A model generated the notes under the pieces. That model did not search any database, was not told where the DNA came from, and worked only from the letters and a program-made list of their open reading frames with translations. Shown here piece after piece: positions 33,626 through 41,476 of a stretch of DNA of 61,269 bases. The stretch comes from Acidobacteriaceae bacterium. Lineage in GTDB: Bacteria; Acidobacteriota; Terriglobia; Terriglobales; Acidobacteriaceae. A program made the position numbers and the translations under genes. Numbering within the stretch: the first letter of the stretch is position 1; every line of letters starts with the position of its first letter. Location of the stretch: assembly GCA_003156805.1 (NCBI GenBank), contig PMHV01000006.1:1-61269 (forward strand), given 5' to 3'.

Positions 33626-33790
33626 GTGGCAAAATTTCTGCAGCGCCTTTGGAAGGACGAGCATGGCCAGGACATCGCGGAGTACGCGGTGATGCTGGCT
33701 GTCATTCTGGTGATCGTCGTGGGCACGATCCGGCTCATTGGGTCGAACGCCAATAACGTATTTTCTTCGGTGGGCAGCGCCATCCAGTAA
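33626..33790 (+). CDS. Flp-type type IVb pilin
   Basis: A 54-residue protein from GTG at 33626, with AGGAG 11 bases upstream. KDEHGQDIAEYAVMLAVILV contains the Flp prepilin pattern, with a Gly before a hydrophobic helix whose fifth residue is Glu followed by Tyr (GQDIAEYA). Cleavage after Gly by a TadV-type prepilin peptidase would leave a ~40-residue pilin. No tad assembly genes are in the window, so the export machinery must be encoded elsewhere. The gene follows the two-component pair. Confidence 0.85.
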   Translation: MAKFLQRLWKDEHGQDIAEYAVMLAVILVIVVGTIRLIGSNANNVFSSVGSAIQ

Positions 33791-33830
33791 CGGCTTGCGA
33801 CCGGCGAATGGACTGGAAATCCGCAATGTT

Positions 33831-33863
33831 GCGCGGCGCGCTCAAGGCGCGTCGCGCTTCTGC
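33831..33863. terminator. GC-rich hairpin between convergent pilin and M48 genes
   Basis: GCGCGGCGCGC (33831-33841), loop TCAAG, and GCGCGTCGCGC (33847-33857), an 11-pair stem with one wobble, followed by TTCTGC. It can serve the pilin gene and the convergent M48 gene. Confidence 0.5.
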
Positions 33864-33926
33864 AGCACGCAGATCACTCGAAACCAGTTCCCGTATGGTT
33901 CGCTGATGCTGCGACGCGCAAACGCC

Positions 33927-35663
33927 TCACTTTGAGGCGGGCCCGGTCTGAGCGACCTTCTCGTTTGCGCCGCCCGAGATTCTGCTCAGGTAGGGGAAGA
34001 ATGGTGTGATCTCGAACGGCATTTTCTCGCGCGCCGAGGTCAAGGCGGCCGGCTTGGCTTTTGCCAGTTCCACCTGATCGTTCCACGGGTCCAGTTTAAT
34101 CCGTCCTCCGAGAGGAAGAGCGGCAATCTGGTCGGTTCGTTGCGGCTCCAACTGTGGCGCAGACGCCAGCAGCGCCGACATTCTCATGCTCTTGCCTTGC
34201 GCGAGGCTGTTGCCCAGGTGAGGACGGATCAGATTCGGCAGGTCGGGAGCGCGTTCCTGCAAGGCTTTCAGAAACAGTCCAGCGCTTCCCAACTTGTCCT
34301 TATAAGGCGAGTTCTTGAGCAGTTCCAGAGCCTTGGTATCGGCGGCCTCTTCGTCAGCCGAATTTCGTTTGAAATCCAGCCGCTGGAAGGTGTTTTCATC
34401 GGGGAAAAACATTCTGTCGTTGAAGGCCAGCTTGGTATCGAAGGTGTGTCCCAGCACAATATGGCTGAGTTCGTGAGCCAGAACCATGGCCAGCGAGGCT
34501 TCGTCGGGCAGCACATCCAGCAGGCCGCGGCTGACCACTATTGTGTGACCAATCGTGAACGACTCCAGCGGCGAAGTCAGCAAAACCCGGCAGCGGACGT
34601 CGGATTGCAGATCGAGGTTGTTGGTCACCAGCAAATTGTTGACCACGGTTTGCAGGATCTTGTCGACTTCTCCCGGCGGCGCCAACAGGCCGACTGTCTG
34701 CATGCGCTCAAGTGCGTTGTCTTCAGCCTGGCGCTGCCACATACGCTCAGCCATCACGGGGCTGGCGTCGGCTACCGCGTCACTTTGGTCTTTCACCGCC
34801 GACTCCGGCGCGTCTACCAATATCTGGGTAAACTCTTCGTTCTTATTCAGGCCCTTCAGATCGTATCCCCATAACCGGGTCTGCGCCTTGAAGTGCAAGG
34901 GACGGCCGAAACCGGTCTTCAGGTCCGATTCCTCGCTGTAGATGTAAGCGGGCAGCCATGTGCCCGGGCGCAGGTTCAAGCGCCAACTGTCGAAGTGCAA
35001 ATAAAAGCTGGTTTTCGGGTGCGGATAGTAAGTGCCGTTGAAGCGGACCACGTTGTAGTCCTGATCCTCCACCCAGATGCGTCCCAGAAAACGTCCGGGT
35101 GGCGCGTCTGACTTGGGCCGGACATCAATCACCAGGCAGCGCACCTCCCCTAGAAACTCCCGGCGGACAAAGCTGAAGTCGTAGTACTTCTTCTGAAATT
35201 CGGTGTCGAGCACCACCATTTGGGCGAAGCCGAGAGGCAGAAAATGCATGGCATACACCCCGGTGAGCCGATTCAACATTCGGTGTCCGAAGCCCGGTTG
35301 TCCAACGAATGACGTATCTTCCGGTCCGTCGCTCATATCCAGGCGGCCAAGAAAATATTCGTCCTTAATGGGCGTGGCATTTCCGTTGTTGTCAACCTTC
35401 AGGTTTTGCAGATAAGTCTCAACCATGGGACGCATGTGGCGCATCTGGGCCACGAACAGATGCTCTTTCTGCACGACGCGGTCGATCACTTCGTTGAACG
35501 ACCCCGCTGGCGGCGCGGAGAGTGTGGCTGCCTCCGGCGCGGCCGTGGCCGATTCGGAGCCGGCCGGTTGGGTTGGGGCCGAAGCATGATCCTGCGAGAA
35601 CGCAGGGAGAAATGCAACCAACAGCAGGAAAAACGAGATCAAACGGAACTGAACAATACGCAT
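33927..35663 (-). CDS. Exported M48-family metalloprotease
   Basis: 578 residues with signal peptide MRIVQFRLISFFLLLVAFLP (ending FSQ). The first ~290 residues resemble an outer-membrane-lipid/lipoprotein-binding or beta-rich region (RFNGTYYPHPKTSFYLHFDSW). The second half is an M48 peptidase: TIVVSRGLLDVLPDEASLAM then VLAHELSHIVLGH, with the HExxH zinc motif, and a later Glu ligand region RNSADEEAADTKALELL. It probably degrades misfolded envelope proteins (BepA/HtpX-like role). The TonB-like gene lies immediately upstream on the same strand (gap 19 bases). Confidence 0.88.
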   Translation of the reverse strand: MRIVQFRLISFFLLLVAFLPAFSQDHASAPTQPAGSESATAAPEAATLSAPPAGSFNEVIDRVVQKEHLFVAQMRHMRPMVETYLQNLKVDNNGNATPIKDEYFLGRLDMSDGPEDTSFVGQPGFGHRMLNRLTGVYAMHFLPLGFAQMVVLDTEFQKKYYDFSFVRREFLGEVRCLVIDVRPKSDAPPGRFLGRIWVEDQDYNVVRFNGTYYPHPKTSFYLHFDSWRLNLRPGTWLPAYIYSEESDLKTGFGRPLHFKAQTRLWGYDLKGLNKNEEFTQILVDAPESAVKDQSDAVADASPVMAERMWQRQAEDNALERMQTVGLLAPPGEVDKILQTVVNNLLVTNNLDLQSDVRCRVLLTSPLESFTIGHTIVVSRGLLDVLPDEASLAMVLAHELSHIVLGHTFDTKLAFNDRMFFPDENTFQRLDFKRNSADEEAADTKALELLKNSPYKDKLGSAGLFLKALQERAPDLPNLIRPHLGNSLAQGKSMRMSALLASAPQLEPQRTDQIAALPLGGRIKLDPWNDQVELAKAKPAALTSAREKMPFEITPFFPYLSRISGGANEKVAQTGPASK

Positions 35664-35682
35664 AAGACCTTCTGACTGAGAA

Positions 35683-36792
35683 TCATGCCAACTGGAATAT
35701 CACGTGTAGTACTGCGGTTGAATCCACCGGGTTGCCATCTTTCAACTCAGGCTTGAAGCGGATCTGCTCGACGGCCTTGATGGCATTGTCGTCCAGGCCA
35801 TGACCCAAGCCGCGGACCACCCGCACGACCCGCAACTGGCCCGACGCCTCTAAAACTACTTCCACCAGGACTTCTCCCTGAATCCTGAGATTCCGGGCCT
35901 CCTCGGTGTAGGTGGGCGTGGGCTTGGAGAGAATTTCCGCGGGGACCATTCTTGTGGCTGCGGTCTCGGCGGAGTGGGAATGTCCGCTGGCCAGAACGGG
36001 GGCAGCATCTCCGAAACCCGTTTGCTGCACGGTTCCCGGCGAGGCGGAGACGCGCTGGGTGTTGTCCCCTGTCCCCACGCTGTTGCCAAATCCGGAGCTT
36101 GCCACCGCGCCGCGAACTCCTTTGGCTCCGCCGGTGCCATTGCCGTAGCCCGGGCCGGAGGGCAGATCGAACGACCCTGCCTGCGCGATGTTGACCGCCT
36201 TGCCCGAATTTGCCTTCGCGGGAATTCCATTCGGGTCGCCGAAGCCGCCGGTTTGAACCTGGGACGGCGCGCGTGCGATGGTCGGAGCCTGGGAGCTTCC
36301 CTGAGAGAAGACATTTATTCTCACCGGCGGCTTGGGAATGGCAGGCTTCATATCGACAGGAATCACGTCGGGTTTTTTGACCGCAATGCTCACCGTGGGA
36401 ACGGGCACATCTTCCATCCTCACCGGCGGCCTCGGCTGCGGAGCTGGCAGGCGCAGCGCGTCAGTGGGTGGATCAAGATGCGCTACCAATGCGGGCTGCG
36501 CTAACACGCGCGGCGGCTGCGGCTCATGATTCACGGGCACGGGAGTGCTCACGAGCTGTACGGATCGGAAGGTGTGCTCAGGCGCCAACAAAACTTCCGG
36601 GTGCAACAACCGCACCCAAAGAAGAAGGGCCACAAGCAAACCTTGAGTGCTAGCACTGAAAACAAATTGTGCCCAAGGAGGTCTCGATTCCGGTAGAAGG
36701 GAAAAGAAATTCTCTTGGGAGGCAGAATATCCCATAGCCGCAGTCCAATGCTTTAAAAACCCCAATTCCGGGTCGAAGTTTCCCAGCCTCAT
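35683..36792 (-). CDS. TonB C-terminal-domain protein
   Basis: 369 residues. One membrane helix lies near residues 45-65 (STQGLLVALLLWVRLL), a long Pro/Gly/Ser-rich periplasmic spacer follows (residues ~80-270), and the C-terminal ~85 residues form a TonB fold: PTPTYTEEARNLRIQGEVLV, LEASGQLRVVRVVRGLGHGL, and VEQIRFKPELKDGNPV. It is an inner-membrane protein that likely transmits proton-motive force or spans the periplasm. No ExbB/ExbD or TonB-dependent receptor is adjacent. The M48 protease gene follows by 19 bases and may be co-transcribed. The ATG at 36792 is the first in frame; starts at 36735 (MGYSASQ) are possible. Confidence 0.8.
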   Translation of the reverse strand: MRLGNFDPELGFLKHWTAAMGYSASQENFFSLLPESRPPWAQFVFSASTQGLLVALLLWVRLLHPEVLLAPEHTFRSVQLVSTPVPVNHEPQPPRVLAQPALVAHLDPPTDALRLPAPQPRPPVRMEDVPVPTVSIAVKKPDVIPVDMKPAIPKPPVRINVFSQGSSQAPTIARAPSQVQTGGFGDPNGIPAKANSGKAVNIAQAGSFDLPSGPGYGNGTGGAKGVRGAVASSGFGNSVGTGDNTQRVSASPGTVQQTGFGDAAPVLASGHSHSAETAATRMVPAEILSKPTPTYTEEARNLRIQGEVLVEVVLEASGQLRVVRVVRGLGHGLDDNAIKAVEQIRFKPELKDGNPVDSTAVLHVIFQLA

Positions 36793-36922
36793 GTGGCAAG
36801 CCCTGGGATGTCAGAGGCTGGATGTGTTAAGTCTACTAGGCTAAGTTAATTGTTGCACGACGAAGGCCACTTTCTTACCAAAGATGAAATATAAACCGCT
36901 GTCTGTCAACCATTTAGACGAA

Positions 36923-36943
36923 AAAAGCCGACTCTCTCGGCCA
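36923..36943 (-). terminator. Intrinsic terminator after the nucleotide-sugar dehydrogenase
   Basis: On the minus strand GCCGA, loop GAGAG, TCGGC is followed directly by six T. It lies about 55 bases past the dehydrogenase stop, a textbook Rho-independent terminator. Confidence 0.8.
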
Positions 36944-36997
36944 GGAATGGGAAAGAGAGCAAAAATTTACACCTCGACTTGAGTGTTTTTACAGCCC

Positions 36998-38386
36998 TCA
37001 GCAGCGCAAAACTTTGGCGCTGTCGATGCCCTTGGTGGCGTTGCGGCTGTCGACCACCAACTGAGCTTCATTCACAATGCGGCGGTAGTCGTAGTCGGAG
37101 TGGTCGGTGACGATCAAGACGCAATCATACTGGCCGAGATTGTCGAGCTCCGTACGCTTCATCTGCAGATCGTACTTTCGGCCTTTGCCGATGAAGGGGA
37201 AATACGGATCGTGGTAGGTGACCTGGGCGCCTTCCTTTTGCAGCAGTTCAATAATAGTGAGAGCCGGAGACTCGCGCAGATCGTCGATATCTTTCTTGTA
37301 GGCCACTCCCAGGATCATCACCCGCGATCCGTTGATGGCCTTCTTCTGCCGGTTTAGCGCCGTTCCCACCGAGGCCAGCACGTGATAGGGCATGTTGATG
37401 TTGATTTCGCCCGCGAGTTCAATAAAGCGAGTGCGAAAGTCCCACTCCTTGGCCTTCCAAGACAGATAAAAGGGGTCAACCGGAATGCAATGCCCACCAA
37501 GGCCCGGTCCCGGATAGAAGGGATGAAAGCCAAACGGCTTGGTCGCCGCCGCTTCAATGACTTCCCAAATGTCGAGGCCCATGCGCAGACACAGAAGCTT
37601 CAGTTCGTTCACCAGCGCGATGTTGACGCAGCGATAGATATTCTCCAAAAGCTTGGTCATCTCCGCAGCGGCGGGCGAAGAGACAGGCACCGTACGATGG
37701 AAAATGGTCCCGTACAAGGCACAGGCCAGTTCCGAAGCCTGCGGGTTCAGCCCGCCCACGACCTTGGGAATGTCGCGGCGCGCTACCGTCGTGTTGCCCG
37801 GATCTTCGCGCTCAGGCGAGAAGGCAACAAAAAAATCTTTCCCTGAACTCGACGATCCTGAACTCGACGAGCCTGAACTGGACGAGCCACGGGCCGCTTG
37901 CAATCCGCCCTTGTTCTCTTTCTCGAGGATCGGGAGCATGACTTCTTCCGTGGTGCCGGGATAAGTCGTACTCTCAAGCACTACAAGTTGCCCGGGCTGC
38001 AGATAAGGCGCCAAAGCGTGGGTAGTATCGGTGATAAAGCTGAGATCGGGTTCGTGGTATTGGTTGAGCGGAGTCGGAACGCAGATGATGATGGCGTCCA
38101 TTTCGCGGATACGAGAATAATCAGCCGTGGCCGAAAAGCCCTGGGCCTTAGCTGCCCGGATTTCGTCGGCGCTGATACGGTAGATGTAGGAACCTCCCTG
38201 GGCCAGAGTGTCGACTTTACGCTGATCAATGTCGAAACCCGTAACGGACACCTTTTGCTCGCTGTACAACAAAGCCAGGGGCAGACCTACATAGCCCAGC
38301 CCGATAATGCCAACTCGGGCCTGACGCTGCTGGATTTTGCTTTTCAGTAGTTCGAAGGGACGTTCTGCGGCAGTGTAAGTCGTCAT
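36998..38386 (-). CDS. UDP-sugar (GlcNAc/GalNAc-type) 6-dehydrogenase with Ser/Gly insertion
   Basis: 462 residues from ATG at 38386 (MTTYTAAERPFELLKSKIQQ). The NAD-binding VGIIGLGYVGLPLALLYSEQ is at about 18-37, and the family signatures CVPTPLNQYHEPDLS, TTYPGTTEEV, the catalytic region PGPGLGGHCIPVDPFYLSWK with the nucleophilic Cys, and VMILGVAYKKDIDDLRESPA are present. This subfamily (WecC/TviB-like) oxidises UDP-HexNAc to the uronic acid. At residues ~164-180 there is a run of Ser and Gly (three GSSSS-like units, DNA 37847-37894), an insertion before KDFFVAFSPERE. It probably supplies an uronic acid for the EPS. A terminator follows at 36923-36943. Confidence 0.93.
   Translation of the reverse strand: MTTYTAAERPFELLKSKIQQRQARVGIIGLGYVGLPLALLYSEQKVSVTGFDIDQRKVDTLAQGGSYIYRISADEIRAAKAQGFSATADYSRIREMDAIIICVPTPLNQYHEPDLSFITDTTHALAPYLQPGQLVVLESTTYPGTTEEVMLPILEKENKGGLQAARGSSSSGSSSSGSSSSGKDFFVAFSPEREDPGNTTVARRDIPKVVGGLNPQASELACALYGTIFHRTVPVSSPAAAEMTKLLENIYRCVNIALVNELKLLCLRMGLDIWEVIEAAATKPFGFHPFYPGPGLGGHCIPVDPFYLSWKAKEWDFRTRFIELAGEININMPYHVLASVGTALNRQKKAINGSRVMILGVAYKKDIDDLRESPALTIIELLQKEGAQVTYHDPYFPFIGKGRKYDLQMKRTELDNLGQYDCVLIVTDHSDYDYRRIVNEAQLVVDSRNATKGIDSAKVLRC
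37847..37894 (-). repeat. 15-bp minisatellite inside the dehydrogenase gene
   Basis: Plus strand reads GAACTCGACGATCCT, GAACTCGACGAGCCT, GAACTGGACGAGCCA: three in-frame 15-base units. They encode the GSSSS-type linker. Copy number could change without shifting the frame. Confidence 0.7.
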
Positions 38387-38466
38387 CGTATCGCGTGTCA
38401 GTCCAAGGAATATCGACTCGATTCTAGCACGCGCCCGCGCCGCCCGGCGGCGCAGCCCAGTGCCGG

Positions 38467-38498
38467 GTAGCGTCCTAAGTTGCAAATTAAGACACTAC
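38467..38498. promoter_or_regulatory. 15-bp imperfect inverted repeat between divergent genes
   Basis: GTAGCGTCCTAAGTT (38467-38481) and AAATTAAGACACTAC (38484-38498) match at 12 of 15 positions as inverted arms around GC. It lies between the dehydrogenase (minus) and the YdcF-like gene (plus) and could be a shared operator or a mobile repeat relic. Confidence 0.4.
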
Positions 38499-38552
38499 TC
38501 AGAATCGGGTGAGGAAGCGAAGTCGCAAAATCTTGATGGAGGCGACGAGTCG

Positions 38553-39146
38553 ATGAACAAGAGTGTCGGAATGGTCCGCAAATGGCTCCTAGGGGCAGGG
38601 CTGCTCGGAATTTTGCTGGTGCTGCTGGCCAATGCGGGTCAGTGGCTGGTGGTGGACGCCCCGCGTCCTTCTGACACCATCCTCGTTCTGGCTGGGGAAA
38701 CTGACCATCGCCCGGAAAGAGCGCTGCAGTTGCTGGCGCAAGGGTATGGCCGGAGGGTTCTGATCGATGTGCCCTCTGAGGCTCGGGTGTTTGGCTTCAA
38801 CGAGATCCAGTTGGCGCAGAAATATGTCCACGGCCTTCCGCAGGCGTCGGCGGTCAGCGTGTGCCCGATCGAAGGATTATCCACGAAAGACGAGTCCAAA
38901 GACGCCGCAGGATGCTTGTCGCGCGTTGGAAGTAAGAGTGTCCTGATCGTCACGTCTGATTTTCATACGCGGCGGGCGCTCGAAGTTTTCCGCCGCGAGG
39001 TTCCCCAGTATGACTATTCCGTGGCCGCTTCGCGGGAGACGACACAGTTCGGAACCCGATGGTGGACGCATCGCCAGTGGGGGAAGACTTTCGTGGACGA
39101 ATGGCTGCGTTTGATCTGGTGGAACGTGGTTGACCAGTGGCATTGA
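38553..39146 (+). CDS. YdcF/SanA-like (DUF218) membrane protein
   Basis: 197 residues from ATG at 38553 (GGAGG 10 bases upstream; the frame is open earlier). One N-terminal membrane helix (WLLGAGLLGILLVLLANAGQ) leads to a DUF218 domain: PSDTILVLAGETDHRPERAL (family pattern D-x-I-V-V-L-G), an internal LLAQGYGRRVLIDV and the late signature VLIVTSDFHTRRALEVFRRE. In E. coli, relatives (ElyC, SanA, YdcF) influence envelope polysaccharide assembly; the biochemical activity is not settled. Its placement among EPS genes fits such a role. It is divergent from the dehydrogenase. Confidence 0.8.
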   Translation: MNKSVGMVRKWLLGAGLLGILLVLLANAGQWLVVDAPRPSDTILVLAGETDHRPERALQLLAQGYGRRVLIDVPSEARVFGFNEIQLAQKYVHGLPQASAVSVCPIEGLSTKDESKDAAGCLSRVGSKSVLIVTSDFHTRRALEVFRREVPQYDYSVAASRETTQFGTRWWTHRQWGKTFVDEWLRLIWWNVVDQWH

Positions 39147-39223
39147 TGGCGGCACGCCTCTGTGTGGGGGCGACTCCGGAAAAAGTTTTCCACCGCAAAA
39201 GCTCCTGCCTGACACAAAAAGCA

Positions 39224-39253
39224 TTGACTGCCAAGAAGGTGCAAGACTAGGAT
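39224..39253 (+). promoter_or_regulatory. Candidate sigma-70 promoter for the FecR-like gene
   Basis: TTGACT at 39224-39229 and TAGGAT at 39248-39253 are separated by 18 bases and lie about 40 bases before the ATG at 39294. The -35 is one base from consensus, the -10 two. Confidence 0.35.
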
Positions 39254-39293
39254 GCCTGAAAGGTCACCAACTTAGTTATTAACGGAGCGTGGG

Positions 39294-39959
39294 ATGAGCA
39301 TGACTGCTTTCCGCAAGTTGGCAAGTTGCGTGCTTCTGTTGATCTTTCCTGCGGCCGGGTTCGCCGCCGACTCTGGTGCAGCCATGCTTTATACCAACGG
39401 GGCAGCCTGGCTGAATGGCAGCCACATTCCTCGCTCCTCGGCGATTTTTTCGGGCGATCTGGTGCAGACCCGTTCGGATTCGGTGGCAAACATCAACGCT
39501 CCGGGCTCTAGCATCACGGTGCAAAGCGACTCCCTGGTGCAATTCGAAGGTTCATCGTTGAAGGTGGAACACGGTGGCGTCATGGTGTCGACCTCGAAGG
39601 GTATTGCGACCACGGCCGGCGACGTCAAAGTGGCTCCGGCGTCCAGTTCCTGGACCGAGTTCAACGTGACCGACGTGGATGGCCTGGTGAGAATTGCTGC
39701 GCGAAAGGGCGACGTGACCGTTACAGATGACAATGGCACGGTGACGCTGGCTCAGGGCCAGGAAACGACGCGCGACGAGTCAACGGATCAATCGGACAAT
39801 AAGAAAAACAAGAAGCGTGCTACGGGCGCGGCTCCAGCGGCGGGAGGAGGGATTCTCAACTCTCCCATCGCCATGGGGCTGGGCGCGGCGGCGATTGCCG
39901 GCGTCACAACCTGGGTGCTCTTGCAGAATAACAATCCTGCCAGTCCTTCGGTTCCCTAG
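39294..39959 (+). CDS. FecR-like secreted/membrane protein, paralog 2
   Basis: 221 residues. The signal peptide LASCVLLLIFPAAGFAA is followed by DSGAAMLYTNGAAWLNGSHI, LVQTRSDSVANINAPGSSIT, LKVEHGGVMVSTSKGIATTA and WTEFNVTDVDGLVRIAARKG: a FecR-like beta domain. After a charged linker (DQSDNKKNKKRATG) a C-terminal helix (PIAMGLGAAAIAGVTTWVLL) may anchor it. Each block has a counterpart in the protein at 20931-21614. The GGAGCG site lies just before the ATG. Location beside Wzy, TPR and Wzc genes suggests an EPS-related role. FecR-like modules often bind or present extracytoplasmic ligands. Confidence 0.8.
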   Translation: MSMTAFRKLASCVLLLIFPAAGFAADSGAAMLYTNGAAWLNGSHIPRSSAIFSGDLVQTRSDSVANINAPGSSITVQSDSLVQFEGSSLKVEHGGVMVSTSKGIATTAGDVKVAPASSSWTEFNVTDVDGLVRIAARKGDVTVTDDNGTVTLAQGQETTRDESTDQSDNKKNKKRATGAAPAAGGGILNSPIAMGLGAAAIAGVTTWVLLQNNNPASPSVP

Positions 39960-40096
39960 CCGGGATCGCCCAAAGCCTAAGGATCGTCAGAAGCACAGGA
40001 CGGTCAAAGCCAAGACCACTGAGAAATCCGGACGATGTTGTTCCGCACTTACGCCGCCCGGCCGGTCTTTGGGCAGCGCAATTCTTTGTGCCTGAC

Positions 40097-41461
40097 TCAG
40101 AAATTGGTGGCGGGCTGCTGCAATGCCTCCGGGGAGGGCTGCGCCTCCGCAGATCGAGTGCTGACTGCACGGCGCTTGCGAGCGGGCCGCGCGAAGGCCT
40201 GCGATGCGGCAACGGTGCACAGCACATAAAAGAGTGCGGCGTTGGCCGGAATCTGCAAGTTGAAGTCGACCACACTGTGTACCAGAATGCCGCTCAGCCC
40301 CATAAAGCAGGCAAGAGCCACGGCACCGCTCATATCTTTGGTCCAGTTCCCAATTTTCTTGACTGTGCCGCGATACAGCGCCACCAGGAACCAGATCATA
40401 GTGCCGAAACCCAACAGGCCCGTTTCCACCAGCAGCTGCAAATAGTCGTCGTGCGCCTCGTTGACAAAAAAATTCGTGTAGAAAGTGCGAAATTGGGGAT
40501 ACACAACGGGGAATGTGCCGAGTCCCCAACCCAGCACGGGTTTGTCGAGGAACATGCGAAGGCCGTCGCGATTCACGTGCGTGCGCAGGTCGCTGGTGAT
40601 GTCGGTGTGCGCCGGACCCATGGTGGCGATGCGAAGGCTAAGTTCGCCGCCGCCAAGCCAGGAGAGCAATGCAACAACAATTGCAAGAAACAAGCCCAGT
40701 CCCACGGCGTTGCGCAAACCCCAGCGCTGTTTCCCCATCATCACAGCAAGAATGACCAACTCGGCGAGAATTGCCAGCATGCCCCCACGCGATCCGGAGA
40801 GGAAGATCGTGCCCACCATCACTGCGGCCGCGCTCGCCGCCGCCATGCGCGCGCGGGTGGAGGCCAGTTGCGTTAGCGACAGAACCAGCGGAATCGGCGC
40901 CAGCATTTCCATGAGGCCGGCGTAGTGGTTGTGATTTACGTAGGGACCGTAGATCCATCCCCCCATGCGGGGTTGGCGAATCCAGTACAACCTGCCGTTC
41001 GCCGAGATGCCTTGCAACAGCGCAAAGCCCGCGACTACGGCGCCATACACAGAAAAAATCAACGCTAGCTTGCGTGCCTGTGAGCCGCGGAGCAGCGTTT
41101 GGTTTGCGAGGAAGCACAGCATTCCATACGCGCAATAGAGCAGCGCCTGGGCGGCGGTGTCATGGCGATATGCCGTCAAGTGGAAAACAAGTTGCACAAC
41201 AATCAGCAAGCCGAAAGCGCCCATGGGCAGAAACAAAGGATTCCACTGCATCCTTAGTTCGCCGTGCAGGACTTGCCTGGCGCTCCATAAGAGAAACAGG
41301 GCCGCGGTGCCAACCTCGAGCAGGAATATCGACCAGGGTTCCACGGCGCCGAAGGCGAGGGGTCCGAACATGAGCAGGCCGAAAGTTGCGTAAAACAGGA
41401 AGGTGCCTGACTGAGCGGCTGATCCGCCCTGCTCGATTGCGCTGATGCCGGTCGCGCTCAT
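40097..41461 (-). CDS. O-antigen ligase/Wzy-family polysaccharide polymerase
   Basis: 454 residues with about 11-12 membrane helices. The family-specific periplasmic loop is seen around VNHNHYAGLMEMLAPIPLVL (the NxNHxA motif) and FLDKPVLGWGLGTFPVVYPQ with VNEAHDDYLQLLVETGLLGF (the H-x-D/E-Y region used by Wzy/WaaL enzymes). The C-terminus is cytoplasmic and Ala/Pro-rich. It should polymerise or ligate lipid-linked oligosaccharide units at the periplasmic face. It is in line with the TPR and Wzc genes on the same strand (gap 15 bases to the TPR gene), so is likely in one operon. Confidence 0.88.
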   Translation of the reverse strand: MSATGISAIEQGGSAAQSGTFLFYATFGLLMFGPLAFGAVEPWSIFLLEVGTAALFLLWSARQVLHGELRMQWNPLFLPMGAFGLLIVVQLVFHLTAYRHDTAAQALLYCAYGMLCFLANQTLLRGSQARKLALIFSVYGAVVAGFALLQGISANGRLYWIRQPRMGGWIYGPYVNHNHYAGLMEMLAPIPLVLSLTQLASTRARMAAASAAAVMVGTIFLSGSRGGMLAILAELVILAVMMGKQRWGLRNAVGLGLFLAIVVALLSWLGGGELSLRIATMGPAHTDITSDLRTHVNRDGLRMFLDKPVLGWGLGTFPVVYPQFRTFYTNFFVNEAHDDYLQLLVETGLLGFGTMIWFLVALYRGTVKKIGNWTKDMSGAVALACFMGLSGILVHSVVDFNLQIPANAALFYVLCTVAASQAFARPARKRRAVSTRSAEAQPSPEALQQPATNF

Positions 41462-41476
41462 GGGATTGGGTGCCCC

